Of a stretch of DNA of 33,810 nucleotides, positions 1 to 9,456 are shown piece by piece (position 1 is the first letter of the stretch; each line of letters starts with the position of its first letter). Source of the DNA: Nitratireductor indicus C115. Its GTDB lineage: Bacteria; Pseudomonadota; Alphaproteobacteria; Rhizobiales; Rhizobiaceae. Location: NCBI RefSeq assembly GCF_000300515.1, contig NZ_AMSI01000023.1:1-33810 (forward strand), read 5' to 3'. The translations under genes and the position numbers were made by a program. A model generated the notes under the pieces. The model did not search any database and had not been told where the DNA came from. It worked only from the letters and a program-made list of their open reading frames with translations.

Positions 1-40
1 TCTCCCGCCACAGCGAAAATGGGTGCACCGGCTCTTTCAT
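1..40 (-). CDS. possible start of a gene running off the left edge
   Basis: An ATG on the minus strand at position 40 has an AAAGGA ribosome-binding site eight bases upstream and reads MKEPVHPFSLWRE before the window ends. Only 13 codons are visible, so no family can be named. It lies on the same strand as kdgD, beyond the kdgD terminator hairpin, so it would probably have its own promoter in 41-183. The case rests only on the spacing of the ribosome-binding site. Confidence 0.3.
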   Translation of the reverse strand, partial: MKEPVHPFSLWRE

Positions 41-183
41 CCGCGTATTCCTTTCCCAGGTTTGCGGCATTCGATCCCGCACACAAAGTATCCGAGAGGC
101 GGGACAACGCCAATGTCGTGATGTTGGCTTTGTGCAGTAAGATCGGGTCTTGTGGCGTGAAGGAAAGTCCCTGCCGAACGGAA

Positions 184-218
184 CAAGGGGCCTGCCGGTT
201 CAGCCGGCAGGCCCCTTG
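184..218 (-). terminator. terminator hairpin after kdgD
   Basis: A perfect 15-bp inverted repeat (CAAGGGGCCTGCCGG at 184-198 and its complement at 204-218) with a 5-base loop lies 27 bases after the kdgD stop codon. On the minus strand it is followed by TTGTTCCG, so the U-tract is weak, but stem length and position fit an intrinsic terminator. Confidence 0.75.
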
Positions 219-245
219 CAGTCTGATGGATTTCGTTGAGGAGGC

Positions 246-1287
<1,042 letters not shown>

Positions 1288-2814
1288 ATGACGTATCACC
1301 CCCATGGCGATCATCTTATTGCGGGACGGCGGTGGAGCGGCACCGCACGTTTCGAAAGCCGGCCGGCTCACGGGCCGTCCTATGCCTTTGCCGACGGCGG
1401 GGTTGCGGAGGTGGATCGCGCGGTGCAGGCGGCTGAAGAGGCTTTCGCCATTTATGGACAGACGACGCGCGCGGCGCGTGCGAAGTTTCTGGAAGCCATT
1501 GCGGATGCCATCGAGTCCAGGGCCGGTGATCTGACACCCATGGTGATGGCTGAAACCGGCCTGCCTCAGGCTCGTGTGGAAGGAGAGCGTGGCCGCACGA
1601 GCGGACAGCTGCGCCTATTTGCCAGTCATATCAGGAAGGGGGAGTATCTGGATCGGCGCCTGGATGCCGCACTGCCCGAGAGGGTGCCGCCGCGTCCCGA
1701 ACTACGCCTTTGCATGCGTCCGCTAGGTCCCGTGGCGGTCTTCGGCGCGTCAAACTTTCCGCTCGCCTTCTCGACGGCCGGAGGCGATACGGCCTCTGCG
1801 CTTGCAGCTGGTTGTCCTGTGATCGTGAAAGGGCACCCGGCGCATCCGGGAACCGGGGAGATCGTGGCGGAAGCAATTGAGGAGGCGCGCGTTGCCTGCG
1901 GCATGCCGGGCGGTGTGTTCAGCCTGGTGCAAAGTGCAAGCCGATCTGCCGGCGAGGCGCTGGCCGCCCATCCGTTGATCCGTGCGGTCGGTTTTACGGG
2001 CAGTCTTGGCGGAGGCCGCGCGCTTTTCGATCTCTGCGCCCGTCGTGAAGAGCCCATTCCCTTTTTCGGGGAATTGGGATCGGTCAACCCGGTTTTCGTG
2101 CTCGATGATGCGCTCGCTACTCGCGGCGTAGGGATCGCGCGCGATTGGGCCGCGTCGCTCATCATGGGTGTCGGCCAGTTCTGTACGAATCCCGGGCTTC
2201 TGGTCTTGCAAGATGGGGAGGCTGCCGAAGCTTTCATTTCCGAGGTAGTGATCGCGCTTTCGCAAATCTCGGCCCAGACGATGCTCACGCCGGAGATCGC
2301 GGCCTCCTTCCAGGCGGGCGTTGAAATGCTGGCGGCAAATGGCGGCGATGTCGTCTGCCGGGTTGGCGGGGCGTCTGCCCGCCAGGCTGCGCCTGCGCTT
2401 TTGAGAACGGACGCACGGCGTTTCCTGGCGGAGCCGCGTCTGGCCGAGGAGGTTTTCGGTCCGCTTGGGCTGATCGTGACTGTTTCTTCCGCCGATGAAC
2501 GAAAAACGCTTGCCGAAGGGTTGCGGGGGCAGCTCACCTGTACGCTTCAGATCGAGGCCGGAGACATCGAGGAAGCTAAGGCCTTGATGCCTGTTCTGGA
2601 GCGCAAGGCGGGCCGCTTGCTGGTCAACGGTTTTCCGACCGGCGTCGAGGTCTGCGACGCCATGGTTCACGGCGGCCCGTATCCCGCTTCGACGAATTTT
2701 GGCGCGACAAGCGTAGGCACGCTGGCAATCAGACGCTTCCTGCGGCCCGTCTGTTATCAGAACATGCCCGAAGCGCTGCTGCCGGAGGATGCACGTGGCG
2801 AACTCCGAAAGTGA
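1288..2814 (+). CDS. alpha-ketoglutaric semialdehyde dehydrogenase
   Basis: This 508-residue aldehyde dehydrogenase oxidises 2,5-dioxopentanoate (alpha-ketoglutaric semialdehyde) to 2-oxoglutarate with NAD(P). The cofactor-domain motif FGASNFPLAFS, the general base in FFGELGSVNP (E262) and the nucleophile in GQFCTNPG (C299) are all present. The FCTNPG context is typical of the KGSADH branch rather than of betaine or succinate semialdehyde dehydrogenases. Length is normal for the family. ACGGAG stands nine bases before the ATG. It is divergent from kdgD, the classic partner in glucarate/galactarate breakdown. Only 118 bases separate it from hyuA, and that gap holds an operator-like repeat and a possible promoter, so hyuA probably has its own start of transcription. 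Confidence 0.88.
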   Translation: MTYHPHGDHLIAGRRWSGTARFESRPAHGPSYAFADGGVAEVDRAVQAAEEAFAIYGQTTRAARAKFLEAIADAIESRAGDLTPMVMAETGLPQARVEGERGRTSGQLRLFASHIRKGEYLDRRLDAALPERVPPRPELRLCMRPLGPVAVFGASNFPLAFSTAGGDTASALAAGCPVIVKGHPAHPGTGEIVAEAIEEARVACGMPGGVFSLVQSASRSAGEALAAHPLIRAVGFTGSLGGGRALFDLCARREEPIPFFGELGSVNPVFVLDDALATRGVGIARDWAASLIMGVGQFCTNPGLLVLQDGEAAEAFISEVVIALSQISAQTMLTPEIAASFQAGVEMLAANGGDVVCRVGGASARQAAPALLRTDARRFLAEPRLAEEVFGPLGLIVTVSSADERKTLAEGLRGQLTCTLQIEAGDIEEAKALMPVLERKAGRLLVNGFPTGVEVCDAMVHGGPYPASTNFGATSVGTLAIRRFLRPVCYQNMPEALLPEDARGELRK

Positions 2815-2835
2815 GGTAATCATACATCATATCTC

Positions 2836-2865
2836 TTGACATTCTTTTCCAGTATGTTGTCATAC
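2836..2865 (+). promoter_or_regulatory. putative promoter and GntR/FadR-type operator of hyuA
   Basis: A consensus -35 box TTGACA (2836-2841) is followed by the inverted repeat GTATGTTGTCATAC (2852-2865), whose five-base arms are perfect around a TTGT centre. The repeat lies where RNA polymerase would contact the spacer and -10 region. The same repeat with AT in place of the outer GC pair, in the opposite orientation, stands before the TRAP operon. A FadR-type regulator gene lies between the two operons, so this is its likely operator; that link is inferred. Confidence 0.6.
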
Positions 2866-2932
2866 AAGTTATAAGCAGGCCGAGCGCGACTGGATCGGTG
2901 AAGAAGACACGCAAGCGGGAGACCCGGCGAAA

Positions 2933-5017
2933 ATGACGAAGGACGGCAAGCAGATCAGGGTGGGGGCCGACATCGGTGGAACCTTTACCGATGTTGCCAT
3001 GGAAATTGGCGAGGCCATGCACTCGGCAAAGGTGCTCACCAACTATTCGGCTCCCGAACAGGGCATCGTCGATGGTGTCCGGCTGGTGGCGGAACGCGCC
3101 GGCGTGGACCTGTCGCAGATCGACACCATCATCCACGGCACCACGCTTGCAACCAATGCGTTGATCGAGCGGCGCGGCGCACGCACCGCCTTCATCACCA
3201 CAAAGGGGTTCCGCGATGTGATCGAGATGAGAACCGAAAACCGGTTCGAACAATACGATCTCGATATCGTCCTTCCTGCGCCGCTCGTTCCACGCAACGA
3301 ACGTTTCGTTCTGGATGAGCGGATCGATGCTCATGGCCGGGTGTTGAAGGAAATCGAGGACGCGGAACTAGAAGCGCTGGTCGATACCGTCCTCGGCGGT
3401 GGCTTCGAAAGCGTGGCCATCGGTCTCATCCATTCCTATGTCAATGGCGAGCATGAGCGCCGGGTTCGGGATGCTCTTCTGGCGCGCAAGCCGGATCTCT
3501 TTGTCTCCATCTCCAGCGAAGTCTCCCCGCAGATGCGCGAGTTCCAGCGCTTTAACACGGTTTGCGCAAATGCCTATGTGAAACCGCTGATGGCCTCTTA
3601 TCTGCGCCGCTTGACGGACAGCCTGCAGGCGGCAGGCACGACCTGTCCGGTTTTCATGATCCATTCCGGCGGCGGTATCATCAGCGTGGAGAGCGCCATT
3701 GAGTTCCCGGTTCGCCTGCTGGAATCCGGTCCTGCGGGCGGTGCCATCTTCGCTGCCCACATCGCCAGACAACACGGTCTGGAGCGCGTGCTTTCCTATG
3801 ATATGGGCGGCACGACGGCCAAGATTTGCCTGATCGACAATCAGGTGCCCAAGACAGCCAAGACCTTCGAGGTCGCGCGCACCTATCGCTTCAAGAAGGG
3901 CAGCGGCATGCCCATCTCCATTCCCGTGATCGAGATGGTCGAGATCGGTGCCGGCGGTGGTTCCATCGCCGCTGTCGACGCCATGCGCCAGATCCGGGTG
4001 GGGCCCCATAGTGCGGGTTCGGAACCGGGCCCGGCCTGCTACGGTCGCGGCGGCGACAGCCCGACGGTCACGGATGCGGATCTGCTGCTCGGCAAGCTTG
4101 CTGCGGAAGGTTTCGCCGGCGGTTCCATGACCCTCGACATCGATGCCGCAACGGGTGCGATCGAGCGCGATCTTGCAAGCCCGCTTGCCATCGACGGCGC
4201 GACGGCCGCCTTCGGCCTGTGCGAGGTGGTCGACGAGAACATGAGCAATGCAGCGCGCATGCACGCTGTCGAGAACGGGATGGAACTGGCCGATTACACC
4301 ATGATCGCGTTCGGTGGTGCCGCGCCCCTCCATGCGGGGCGCCTTTGCGAAAAGCTGGGCATCGATGAACTGCTGGTTCCACCAGGTGCCGGTGTCGGCT
4401 CGGCCATCGGGTTCCTGCGTGCACCCTTCGGTTTTGAATCCGTCAGAAGCGCTTTCCTGCGTCTCAGCGCCTTCGATGCCGGCAAGGTGAACGCCGTACT
4501 CAAGGAGCTCACCGAGGAGGCGACATCCTTCGTGCGTTCCGGCGCACCCGATTCCGTGCCCACGCTCGAATGCACGGCCTATATGCGCTATGCTGGCCAG
4601 GGCTGGGAAGTGCCGGTGCCCGTCGAGGTTCGCGACTATGCCACGGGTGAGGTCGATGTTTTTCGCAAGGGTTTCGAAGACGTCTATGAACAGCTCTTCG
4701 GTCGCCTGATCGACAAGCTCGATATCGAGATCGTCAGCTGGTCGCTGCGTGCGAGCTCCGAGGCGTATCCTGCTCCGCGTGTTGCCCGGATGGAACCGAA
4801 GCGTCAATTGGCTCCTGCCGAAAAGCGCAACATGTTCGAGGCGAAGACCGCCGGCTTTGTGACCGCTAACGTCGTCTCCCGCGCTGAGATGGTGCCCGGC
4901 GACTGCATTGCCGGTCCCGCCGTCATCACCGAAAACGAAACCACGACGATCATCACGGATGGACAGGAAGCGATCTTCCAGGCGGACGGATGTCTGCTCG
5001 TCCGGTCGAAAGCCTGA
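2933..5017 (+). CDS. hyuA: hydantoinase/oxoprolinase subunit A (HyuA family)
   Basis: This 694-residue protein belongs to the ATP-dependent HyuA family (N-methylhydantoinase, 5-oxoprolinase and caprolactamase alpha subunits), which phosphorylates the amide oxygen of a cyclic amide to open the ring. It has the N-terminal ASKHA nucleotide-binding signature ADIGGTFTD near residue 12, the second phosphate loop DMGGTTAKICL near residue 290, and the conserved GAGGGSIA and GSEPGPACYG blocks of the hydantoinase A domain. Length matches stand-alone A subunits. GGGAGA precedes the ATG. hyuB follows after 13 bases, so the two subunits are made together. The exact substrate (hydantoin, 5-oxoproline, a lactam) cannot be read from the sequence. 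Confidence 0.9.
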   Translation: MTKDGKQIRVGADIGGTFTDVAMEIGEAMHSAKVLTNYSAPEQGIVDGVRLVAERAGVDLSQIDTIIHGTTLATNALIERRGARTAFITTKGFRDVIEMRTENRFEQYDLDIVLPAPLVPRNERFVLDERIDAHGRVLKEIEDAELEALVDTVLGGGFESVAIGLIHSYVNGEHERRVRDALLARKPDLFVSISSEVSPQMREFQRFNTVCANAYVKPLMASYLRRLTDSLQAAGTTCPVFMIHSGGGIISVESAIEFPVRLLESGPAGGAIFAAHIARQHGLERVLSYDMGGTTAKICLIDNQVPKTAKTFEVARTYRFKKGSGMPISIPVIEMVEIGAGGGSIAAVDAMRQIRVGPHSAGSEPGPACYGRGGDSPTVTDADLLLGKLAAEGFAGGSMTLDIDAATGAIERDLASPLAIDGATAAFGLCEVVDENMSNAARMHAVENGMELADYTMIAFGGAAPLHAGRLCEKLGIDELLVPPGAGVGSAIGFLRAPFGFESVRSAFLRLSAFDAGKVNAVLKELTEEATSFVRSGAPDSVPTLECTAYMRYAGQGWEVPVPVEVRDYATGEVDVFRKGFEDVYEQLFGRLIDKLDIEIVSWSLRASSEAYPAPRVARMEPKRQLAPAEKRNMFEAKTAGFVTANVVSRAEMVPGDCIAGPAVITENETTTIITDGQEAIFQADGCLLVRSKA

Positions 5018-5030
5018 AGGGAGAAAAGCC

Positions 5031-6668
5031 ATGACCGCAAATTCGCTCTCCGATGTCCGCATGCAGGTGATGTGGAACCGTCTGATCTCGGTCGTCGAGG
5101 AACAGGCCGTCACATTGATCCGCACGGCCTTCAGCACCAGCGTTCGTGAATCGGGCGACCTGTCCGCCGGCGTCTTCAATCGCGGCGGCAAGATGATTGC
5201 CCAAGCCGTCACCGGCACTCCAGGCCATGTCAATGCGATGGCCGAGGCGGTAGGACATTTCATCAACGATATCGGCCCCGACAATATCTTCGAAGGCGAT
5301 GTCTACATCACCAACGATCCCTGGAAGGGCACCGGGCACCTGCTCGATATCACCATGGTGACGCCGTCCTTCCGCAACGGTTCGCTGGTCGGTTTCTTCG
5401 CCTGCACGGCCCATGTCGTGGATGTCGGGGGCAGGGGCTTTGGCCCGGATGCCAACGAGGTCTACGAGGAAGGCATCTTCATCCCGATCATGAAGTTCGT
5501 GGAGCGCGGCAACGTCAACCGAGACCTCGTCAACATCCTGCGCAACAATGTTCGCGAAGCCGATCAGGTGGTGGGCGACATCTTCTCGCTGGCAGCCTGC
5601 AACGAGACCGGCCACCGCCGTCTCATGGACATGATGGAGGAGTTCGGCCTCGATGATCTGGAGGAACTCGCCGACTTCGTGTTCGACCGCAGCTACAATG
5701 CGACGCTTGAGCGGATCGCAGCGCTTCCCAAAGGTTCCTACGATAACGTCATGCGGGTCGACGGTTATGGAAGCCCGGTCGACATCGCGGTTCGCATCGA
5801 TGTGCGTGACGATCATATCCTGGCGGATTTCGATGGCACATCGGGCCCCAGTCCGCTCGGTATCAACGTGCCGATGATCTATTCCAAGGCTTATGCCTGT
5901 TACGGCCTCAAATGTGCGCTGGCGCCCGATATTCCGAACAATCATGGTTCTCTGGCGCCTTTCCTCTTCGAAGCGCCGGAGGGCTGCATCCTCAATGCCA
6001 AGCGTCCGGCGCCGGTCGCGGTACGCCATGTTCTGGGCCATTTCATTCCCGACGCGGTGCTTGGCGCCGTGCACAAGATGCTGCCGGGACGCGTACCGGC
6101 GGAAGGCTCCGGTGCCCTGTGGAACCTGCATGTCAGCGCGCGGCCCCTGCAGGGCAATCGCGCTCCGGCCGATGGCGGGCGAAGGGCCGAAGTGCTCTTG
6201 TTCAACAGCGGAGGGGCAGGAGCACGCGCGAGCCTCGACGGCCTCAGTGCGACGGCTTTCCCAAGCGGGGTGCATTCCATGTCCATCGAGGCAACGGAGC
6301 ATGTCGGTCCTGTGATCTTCTGGCGCAAGGAACTGCGGGAAGGGTCCGGCGGTGCAGGCCAGTATCGCGGTGGCCTCGGACAGGTCGTCGAGATTGGAGC
6401 TGCCGAAGGGCATGAATTCCATTTCAATGCCATGTTCGACCGGATCGACCATCCGGCGCGGGGCCGCGACGGCGGTTACGATGGCGAGCCCGGCTCCGTG
6501 ACGCTCGATGACGGAACGCGTTTGGCTTCGAAGGGGCGACAGCACGTCCCGCCCGAGCGGCGGCTCGTGCTCAGCCTCCCCGGTGGCGGTGGCTTCGGTA
6601 CGCCTGAAAAGCGCTCTCCGGAAGCGGCGGCGCGCGACCGGGCTTTCGGTTACGTCTTGGACAAGTGA
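5031..6668 (+). CDS. hyuB: hydantoinase/oxoprolinase subunit B (HyuB family)
   Basis: This 545-residue HyuB-family protein is the partner of HyuA and hydrolyses the activated cyclic amide. Family blocks seen are SFRTAFST-like ALTLIRTAFSTSVRESGD near the N-terminus, the NDPWKGTGHLLDI motif near residue 95 with its likely metal and substrate residues, and the glycine-rich C-terminal LPGGGGFGTP. The start is placed at 5031, where GGGAGA lies six bases upstream; an open frame extends further upstream but only as an overlap with hyuA. The spacing to hyuA (13 bases) and to the aminotransferase (36 bases) indicates one operon. Active site assignment rests on family knowledge. Confidence 0.9.
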   Translation: MTANSLSDVRMQVMWNRLISVVEEQAVTLIRTAFSTSVRESGDLSAGVFNRGGKMIAQAVTGTPGHVNAMAEAVGHFINDIGPDNIFEGDVYITNDPWKGTGHLLDITMVTPSFRNGSLVGFFACTAHVVDVGGRGFGPDANEVYEEGIFIPIMKFVERGNVNRDLVNILRNNVREADQVVGDIFSLAACNETGHRRLMDMMEEFGLDDLEELADFVFDRSYNATLERIAALPKGSYDNVMRVDGYGSPVDIAVRIDVRDDHILADFDGTSGPSPLGINVPMIYSKAYACYGLKCALAPDIPNNHGSLAPFLFEAPEGCILNAKRPAPVAVRHVLGHFIPDAVLGAVHKMLPGRVPAEGSGALWNLHVSARPLQGNRAPADGGRRAEVLLFNSGGAGARASLDGLSATAFPSGVHSMSIEATEHVGPVIFWRKELREGSGGAGQYRGGLGQVVEIGAAEGHEFHFNAMFDRIDHPARGRDGGYDGEPGSVTLDDGTRLASKGRQHVPPERRLVLSLPGGGGFGTPEKRSPEAAARDRAFGYVLDK

Positions 6669-6704
6669 TACCGGCGCTCGGCGTGGATTGATGGAGAAAA
6701 TGCG

Positions 6705-7916
6705 ATGAACTATGAGGCTGAGCGTGCAAGGCGCATCAAGCTCTCGCCGGCCATGGCCGTTTCCGTCCGGGCGCGGGAGTTGAGGGCCGGCGGGGCCGAT
6801 ATCATCGACCTCAGCGTCGGCGAACCGGACTTCGACACCCCGCCCCATATTCTCGAGGCGGCTGCCGACGCCATGCGCTCCGGCCAGACCCATTATACTG
6901 CGGCTGACGGAACGCCCGAATTGAAGGAGGCGATCGTCGAGAAGTTCCGGCGCGAGAATGGGCTGGAATTCTCGCGCCAGCAGGTTTCGGCCGGAAACGG
7001 CGCAAAACAGATCATCTTCAACGCTCTGATGGCGACCTTGGAAGCCGGCGATGAGGTTCTGGTTCCTGCGCCCTATTGGGTCTCCTACACCGACATGGCG
7101 CTCCTGGTAGGCGGCATTCCGCGTTTGGTGGAATGCCCGATAGAGGCCGACTTCAAGCTGACGGCGCAGCAGCTTGACGCGGCGATCACGCCCGCGACGC
7201 GCTGGCTCTTTCTCAATTCGCCGGGCAATCCGTCCGGGGCTGCCTACTCCAGTGCCGAGCTTCAAGCGTTGGGCGAGGTGCTTCGGCGTCATCCCCGGGT
7301 TCTGGTTCTCTCGGATGAGATTTATGAGCACATCCGTCACGACGGGGCAGAGGCGCCATCGTTTCTGTCTGCTTGCCCGGATCTGCGCGAGCGGACCGTA
7401 ATCGTAAACGGGGTCTCGAAGGCCTATGCGATGACAGGCTGGCGGATCGGCTATGCGGCCGGCCCCACGGAACTCATCAAGGTCATGGCCAAGATCCAGT
7501 CGCAGAGCACATCCAATCCCTGCTCCATTTCGCAGGCTGCGGCAGTGGCTGCGCTCATTGGTCCGCAGGATTTCGTGCAGGAAGCGGCTGCCGAATACAC
7601 GGCCCGTCGCGATCTCGTAATTGAGGGGCTTTCAGGCATTCCGGGCCTGAAACTGCGCAAGCCTGAAGGAGCATTCTACGCCTTCGTGGAATGCAAGGGC
7701 TTGATCGGAAAGCGCCTTCCCGGGCACAAACCGCTTGAAAGCGATGCGGATATCGCTGAATTCCTTCTGGAGACCGCTGGCATCGCGGTTGTTCCGGGAG
7801 CCGCGTTCGGCCTGTCGCCTTATATTCGCCTGTCCTTCGCGGCTGCACGGCCGCTTCTCACCTCTGCCTGCAAGCGCCTTGCCGAAGCGGTGTTGGCACT
7901 GGAGGGTGGTCGATGA
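6705..7916 (+). CDS. class I/II pyridoxal-phosphate aminotransferase (AspAT Ib/Igamma-like)
   Basis: This 403-residue fold-type I aminotransferase transfers an amino group to a 2-oxo acid. It carries the phosphate-loop context SAGNGAKQIIFNA, the NSPGNPSG motif, LSDEIYEH (cofactor aspartate and tyrosine) and the lysine in SKAYAMTGWRIGY (K239) that holds pyridoxal phosphate; the C-terminal arginine in YIRLSFA would bind the substrate carboxylate. Length and motifs are those of the aspartate aminotransferase group of alphaproteobacteria. GGAGA stands eight bases before the start. It overlaps the RidA gene by four bases, so both are co-translated. In this operon it probably transaminates the amino acid released by HyuAB, but its substrate is unproven. 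Confidence 0.87.
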   Translation: MNYEAERARRIKLSPAMAVSVRARELRAGGADIIDLSVGEPDFDTPPHILEAAADAMRSGQTHYTAADGTPELKEAIVEKFRRENGLEFSRQQVSAGNGAKQIIFNALMATLEAGDEVLVPAPYWVSYTDMALLVGGIPRLVECPIEADFKLTAQQLDAAITPATRWLFLNSPGNPSGAAYSSAELQALGEVLRRHPRVLVLSDEIYEHIRHDGAEAPSFLSACPDLRERTVIVNGVSKAYAMTGWRIGYAAGPTELIKVMAKIQSQSTSNPCSISQAAAVAALIGPQDFVQEAAAEYTARRDLVIEGLSGIPGLKLRKPEGAFYAFVECKGLIGKRLPGHKPLESDADIAEFLLETAGIAVVPGAAFGLSPYIRLSFAAARPLLTSACKRLAEAVLALEGGR

Positions 7917-8374
7917 GCCCATATGACCGGCTAGCCGCCATGGGGCTGGAATTGCCTCCTGTCCGCAAGGCTGCGGGTGCCTATGTGCCGGCCCGGCTTG
8001 CAGGAGGCCTCATGTTCCTTTCGGGTCGCGGCGGAGCCGGGGCCGATGGCAAGGTGGTGTCGGGTCGTGTGGGCGAAACGGTCTCGACCGCGGAAGCGCA
8101 CGAGCATGCTCGCTCGGCCGGTCTGCAATTGCTGGCGGCGGCCCATGTGGAGCTCGGCGATCTTGCCCGCATAAAGGCTGTGGTGAAACTGCTCGGCATG
8201 GTGAATGCCGTGCCCGGATATCGCGAGCACCCGAAGGTGATCGACGGGTGTTCGGAGCTTTTCCTGTCGGTTCTGGGCGAGGCCGGGCGGCATGCACGCA
8301 GCGCGGTCGGGGTAGGGTCGCTGCCGCACGACATGACTGTCGAGGTCGAAGCCATCCTGCTTGTTGATGCCTGA
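7913..8374 (+). CDS. RidA/YjgF/Rid-family protein
   Basis: A 153-residue Rid-family protein. The family forms trimers that hydrolyse reactive enamines and imines released by pyridoxal-phosphate enzymes, and some branches act as specific deaminases. Seen in the sequence: the YVPARLAGGLMFLSGRGG strand region, the LARIKAVVKLLGMVNA helix-strand, and the PKVIDGCSELFLSVLGEAGRHARSAVGVGSLP C-terminal part, where the second arginine (HARSAVG) is the usual substrate-carboxylate anchor. At 153 residues it is of the longer Rid subgroup (near 150) rather than the 128-residue RidA itself. It starts inside the aminotransferase stop codon (ATGA), which fits a role in clearing that enzyme's imine intermediates. 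Confidence 0.83.
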   Translation: MSPYDRLAAMGLELPPVRKAAGAYVPARLAGGLMFLSGRGGAGADGKVVSGRVGETVSTAEAHEHARSAGLQLLAAAHVELGDLARIKAVVKLLGMVNAVPGYREHPKVIDGCSELFLSVLGEAGRHARSAVGVGSLPHDMTVEVEAILLVDA

Positions 8375-8424
8375 ATGGAAGCTGTCTCACGCGGCTGCAA
8401 GCGCTGGTATGAGTATGTGGTCTG

Positions 8425-8446
8425 TTATATGATGCCCAACATGTAA
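8425..8446. promoter_or_regulatory. imperfect inverted repeat before the FadR-type gene
   Basis: TTATATG (8425-8431) and CATGTAA (8440-8446) form a 7-base inverted repeat with one mismatch and an 8-base spacer, 22 bases before the start codon. It shares ATATG and CAACAT elements with the operator-like repeats before hyuA and dctP but the spacing is wider. It may be an autoregulatory site. Confidence 0.35.
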
Positions 8447-8467
8447 AGCACTCCAGAAGGAATCGTG

Positions 8468-9160
8468 ATGCTCGGGAGACGGGAAAGCCTTTCATCGCAG
8501 CTCAAGAAGCAGATTCTGCAGAAGATCGACGACAAGGTTTATCTTCCCGGCGAACGCATTCCTTCCGAGAGCGATCTGTGCGCGGAATTCGGCGTCAGCC
8601 GCACCGTGGTGCGCGAGGCGGTGGCATCGCTGCGGGCGGATGGCGTGCTGAAGTCGCGCCAGGGCATTGGTGTTTTCGTGGATGATGCACCGCGGCTGCA
8701 GCCGTTCGAGATTTCGCCCATTCCCGACGATGCCGTGCAGGAGATTCTGCATATTCTCGAATTGCGCCTGAGTGTGGAACTTGAAGCCGCGGCCATGGCC
8801 GCGGAGCGCCGCAGCCAGGCGCAGCTCGAACAGATCGCCAATGCCCTCGAAAAGCTCCGCGCCGAAGGCAACGGCCAGAGTGGGCCGATGGATTTCGACT
8901 TTCATCTCGCCATCGCCCGGGCAACGAACAATCCCTATTTCGAGAAGTTCCTGACCTTTCTGGGGCCGCAGATCATTCCACGGCTGCGGATCAACGCCAT
9001 AGGCTCCGGAGCGCAGTCCGGTGCGTATCATGACAAGCTTCAGGAAGAGCATCACGCCATTCTGGATGCCATCGAGAAGAAGGATTCCGCCGGCGCGCGC
9101 GATGCGATGCGCAGGCATCTTTCCGGCAGCCTGACACGCTATCGTCAGTCGGCGGCATAG
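8468..9160 (+). CDS. GntR/FadR-type transcriptional regulator (FCD domain)
   Basis: A 230-residue regulator with an N-terminal winged helix (roughly residues 5-72, including PGERIPSESDLCAEFGVSR and the wing KSRQGIGVFV) and a C-terminal all-helical FCD ligand domain. The FCD metal-site residues are recognisable as D and H in MDFDFHLAI and the histidines in EEHHAILDAI and RRHL. FadR/GntR proteins of this type usually repress nearby catabolic operons and release DNA on binding an organic acid. The ATG at 8468 is preferred to the GTG at 8465 because AGAAGGA is six bases upstream of it. Its position between the hyu operon and the TRAP operon, both preceded by the same inverted repeat, makes it their probable regulator. 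Confidence 0.87.
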   Translation: MLGRRESLSSQLKKQILQKIDDKVYLPGERIPSESDLCAEFGVSRTVVREAVASLRADGVLKSRQGIGVFVDDAPRLQPFEISPIPDDAVQEILHILELRLSVELEAAAMAAERRSQAQLEQIANALEKLRAEGNGQSGPMDFDFHLAIARATNNPYFEKFLTFLGPQIIPRLRINAIGSGAQSGAYHDKLQEEHHAILDAIEKKDSAGARDAMRRHLSGSLTRYRQSAA

Positions 9161-9300
9161 CGGTCCCCGTCCAAGCATGGCTGGTCGGTCGTTGTCGCAG
9201 GGGCTGCCCTTGATCCCGCGGGTATAAGCACCGGCAGGGCGTTGTTTTGTTTGTGGTGGCTTGTCTGTCCGCCGACGCTCAAACCCGCAGAAGAATCATC

Positions 9301-9316
9301 AAAAACGTACGTTTTT
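9301..9316. promoter_or_regulatory. perfect 16-bp palindrome AAAAACGTACGTTTTT
   Basis: A symmetrical 16-bp palindrome without a loop stands 23 bases before the TTGACA box of the TRAP operon. With no loop it is unlikely to be an intrinsic terminator. Its position suggests a second regulatory site at this promoter. The bound factor is not known. Confidence 0.45.
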
Positions 9317-9338
9317 CGAGTTTCGGCCTTTTAGCCTT

Positions 9339-9360
9339 TTGACACATATGACAACATATG
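9339..9360 (+). promoter_or_regulatory. putative promoter and GntR/FadR-type operator of the TRAP operon
   Basis: TTGACA (9339-9344) is directly followed by CATATGACAACATATG (9345-9360), a perfect inverted repeat with six-base arms around ACAA. The core ATATG-ACAA-CATAT is the reverse-complement form of the site before hyuA (arms GTATG/CATAC around TTGT). A clear -10 box is not seen, so the exact start of transcription is uncertain; the long leader to the start codon is about 100 bases. Confidence 0.6.
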
Positions 9361-9456
9361 ACAGTCTACAGACATAACGAGAGGCAAGCCAATTGCCCGC
9401 GCGCTGAACGAGAACGGCTCGATGGCGCCAGACAAACCAAAAGATGGAGAACAAGA

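Noticed and set aside
3368-7340. Very long minus-strand open frames opposite hyuA, hyuB and the aminotransferase gene (up to 795 codons)
   Set aside because: They are antisense to genes with clear family motifs, have no recognisable domains and result from high GC at third codon positions.
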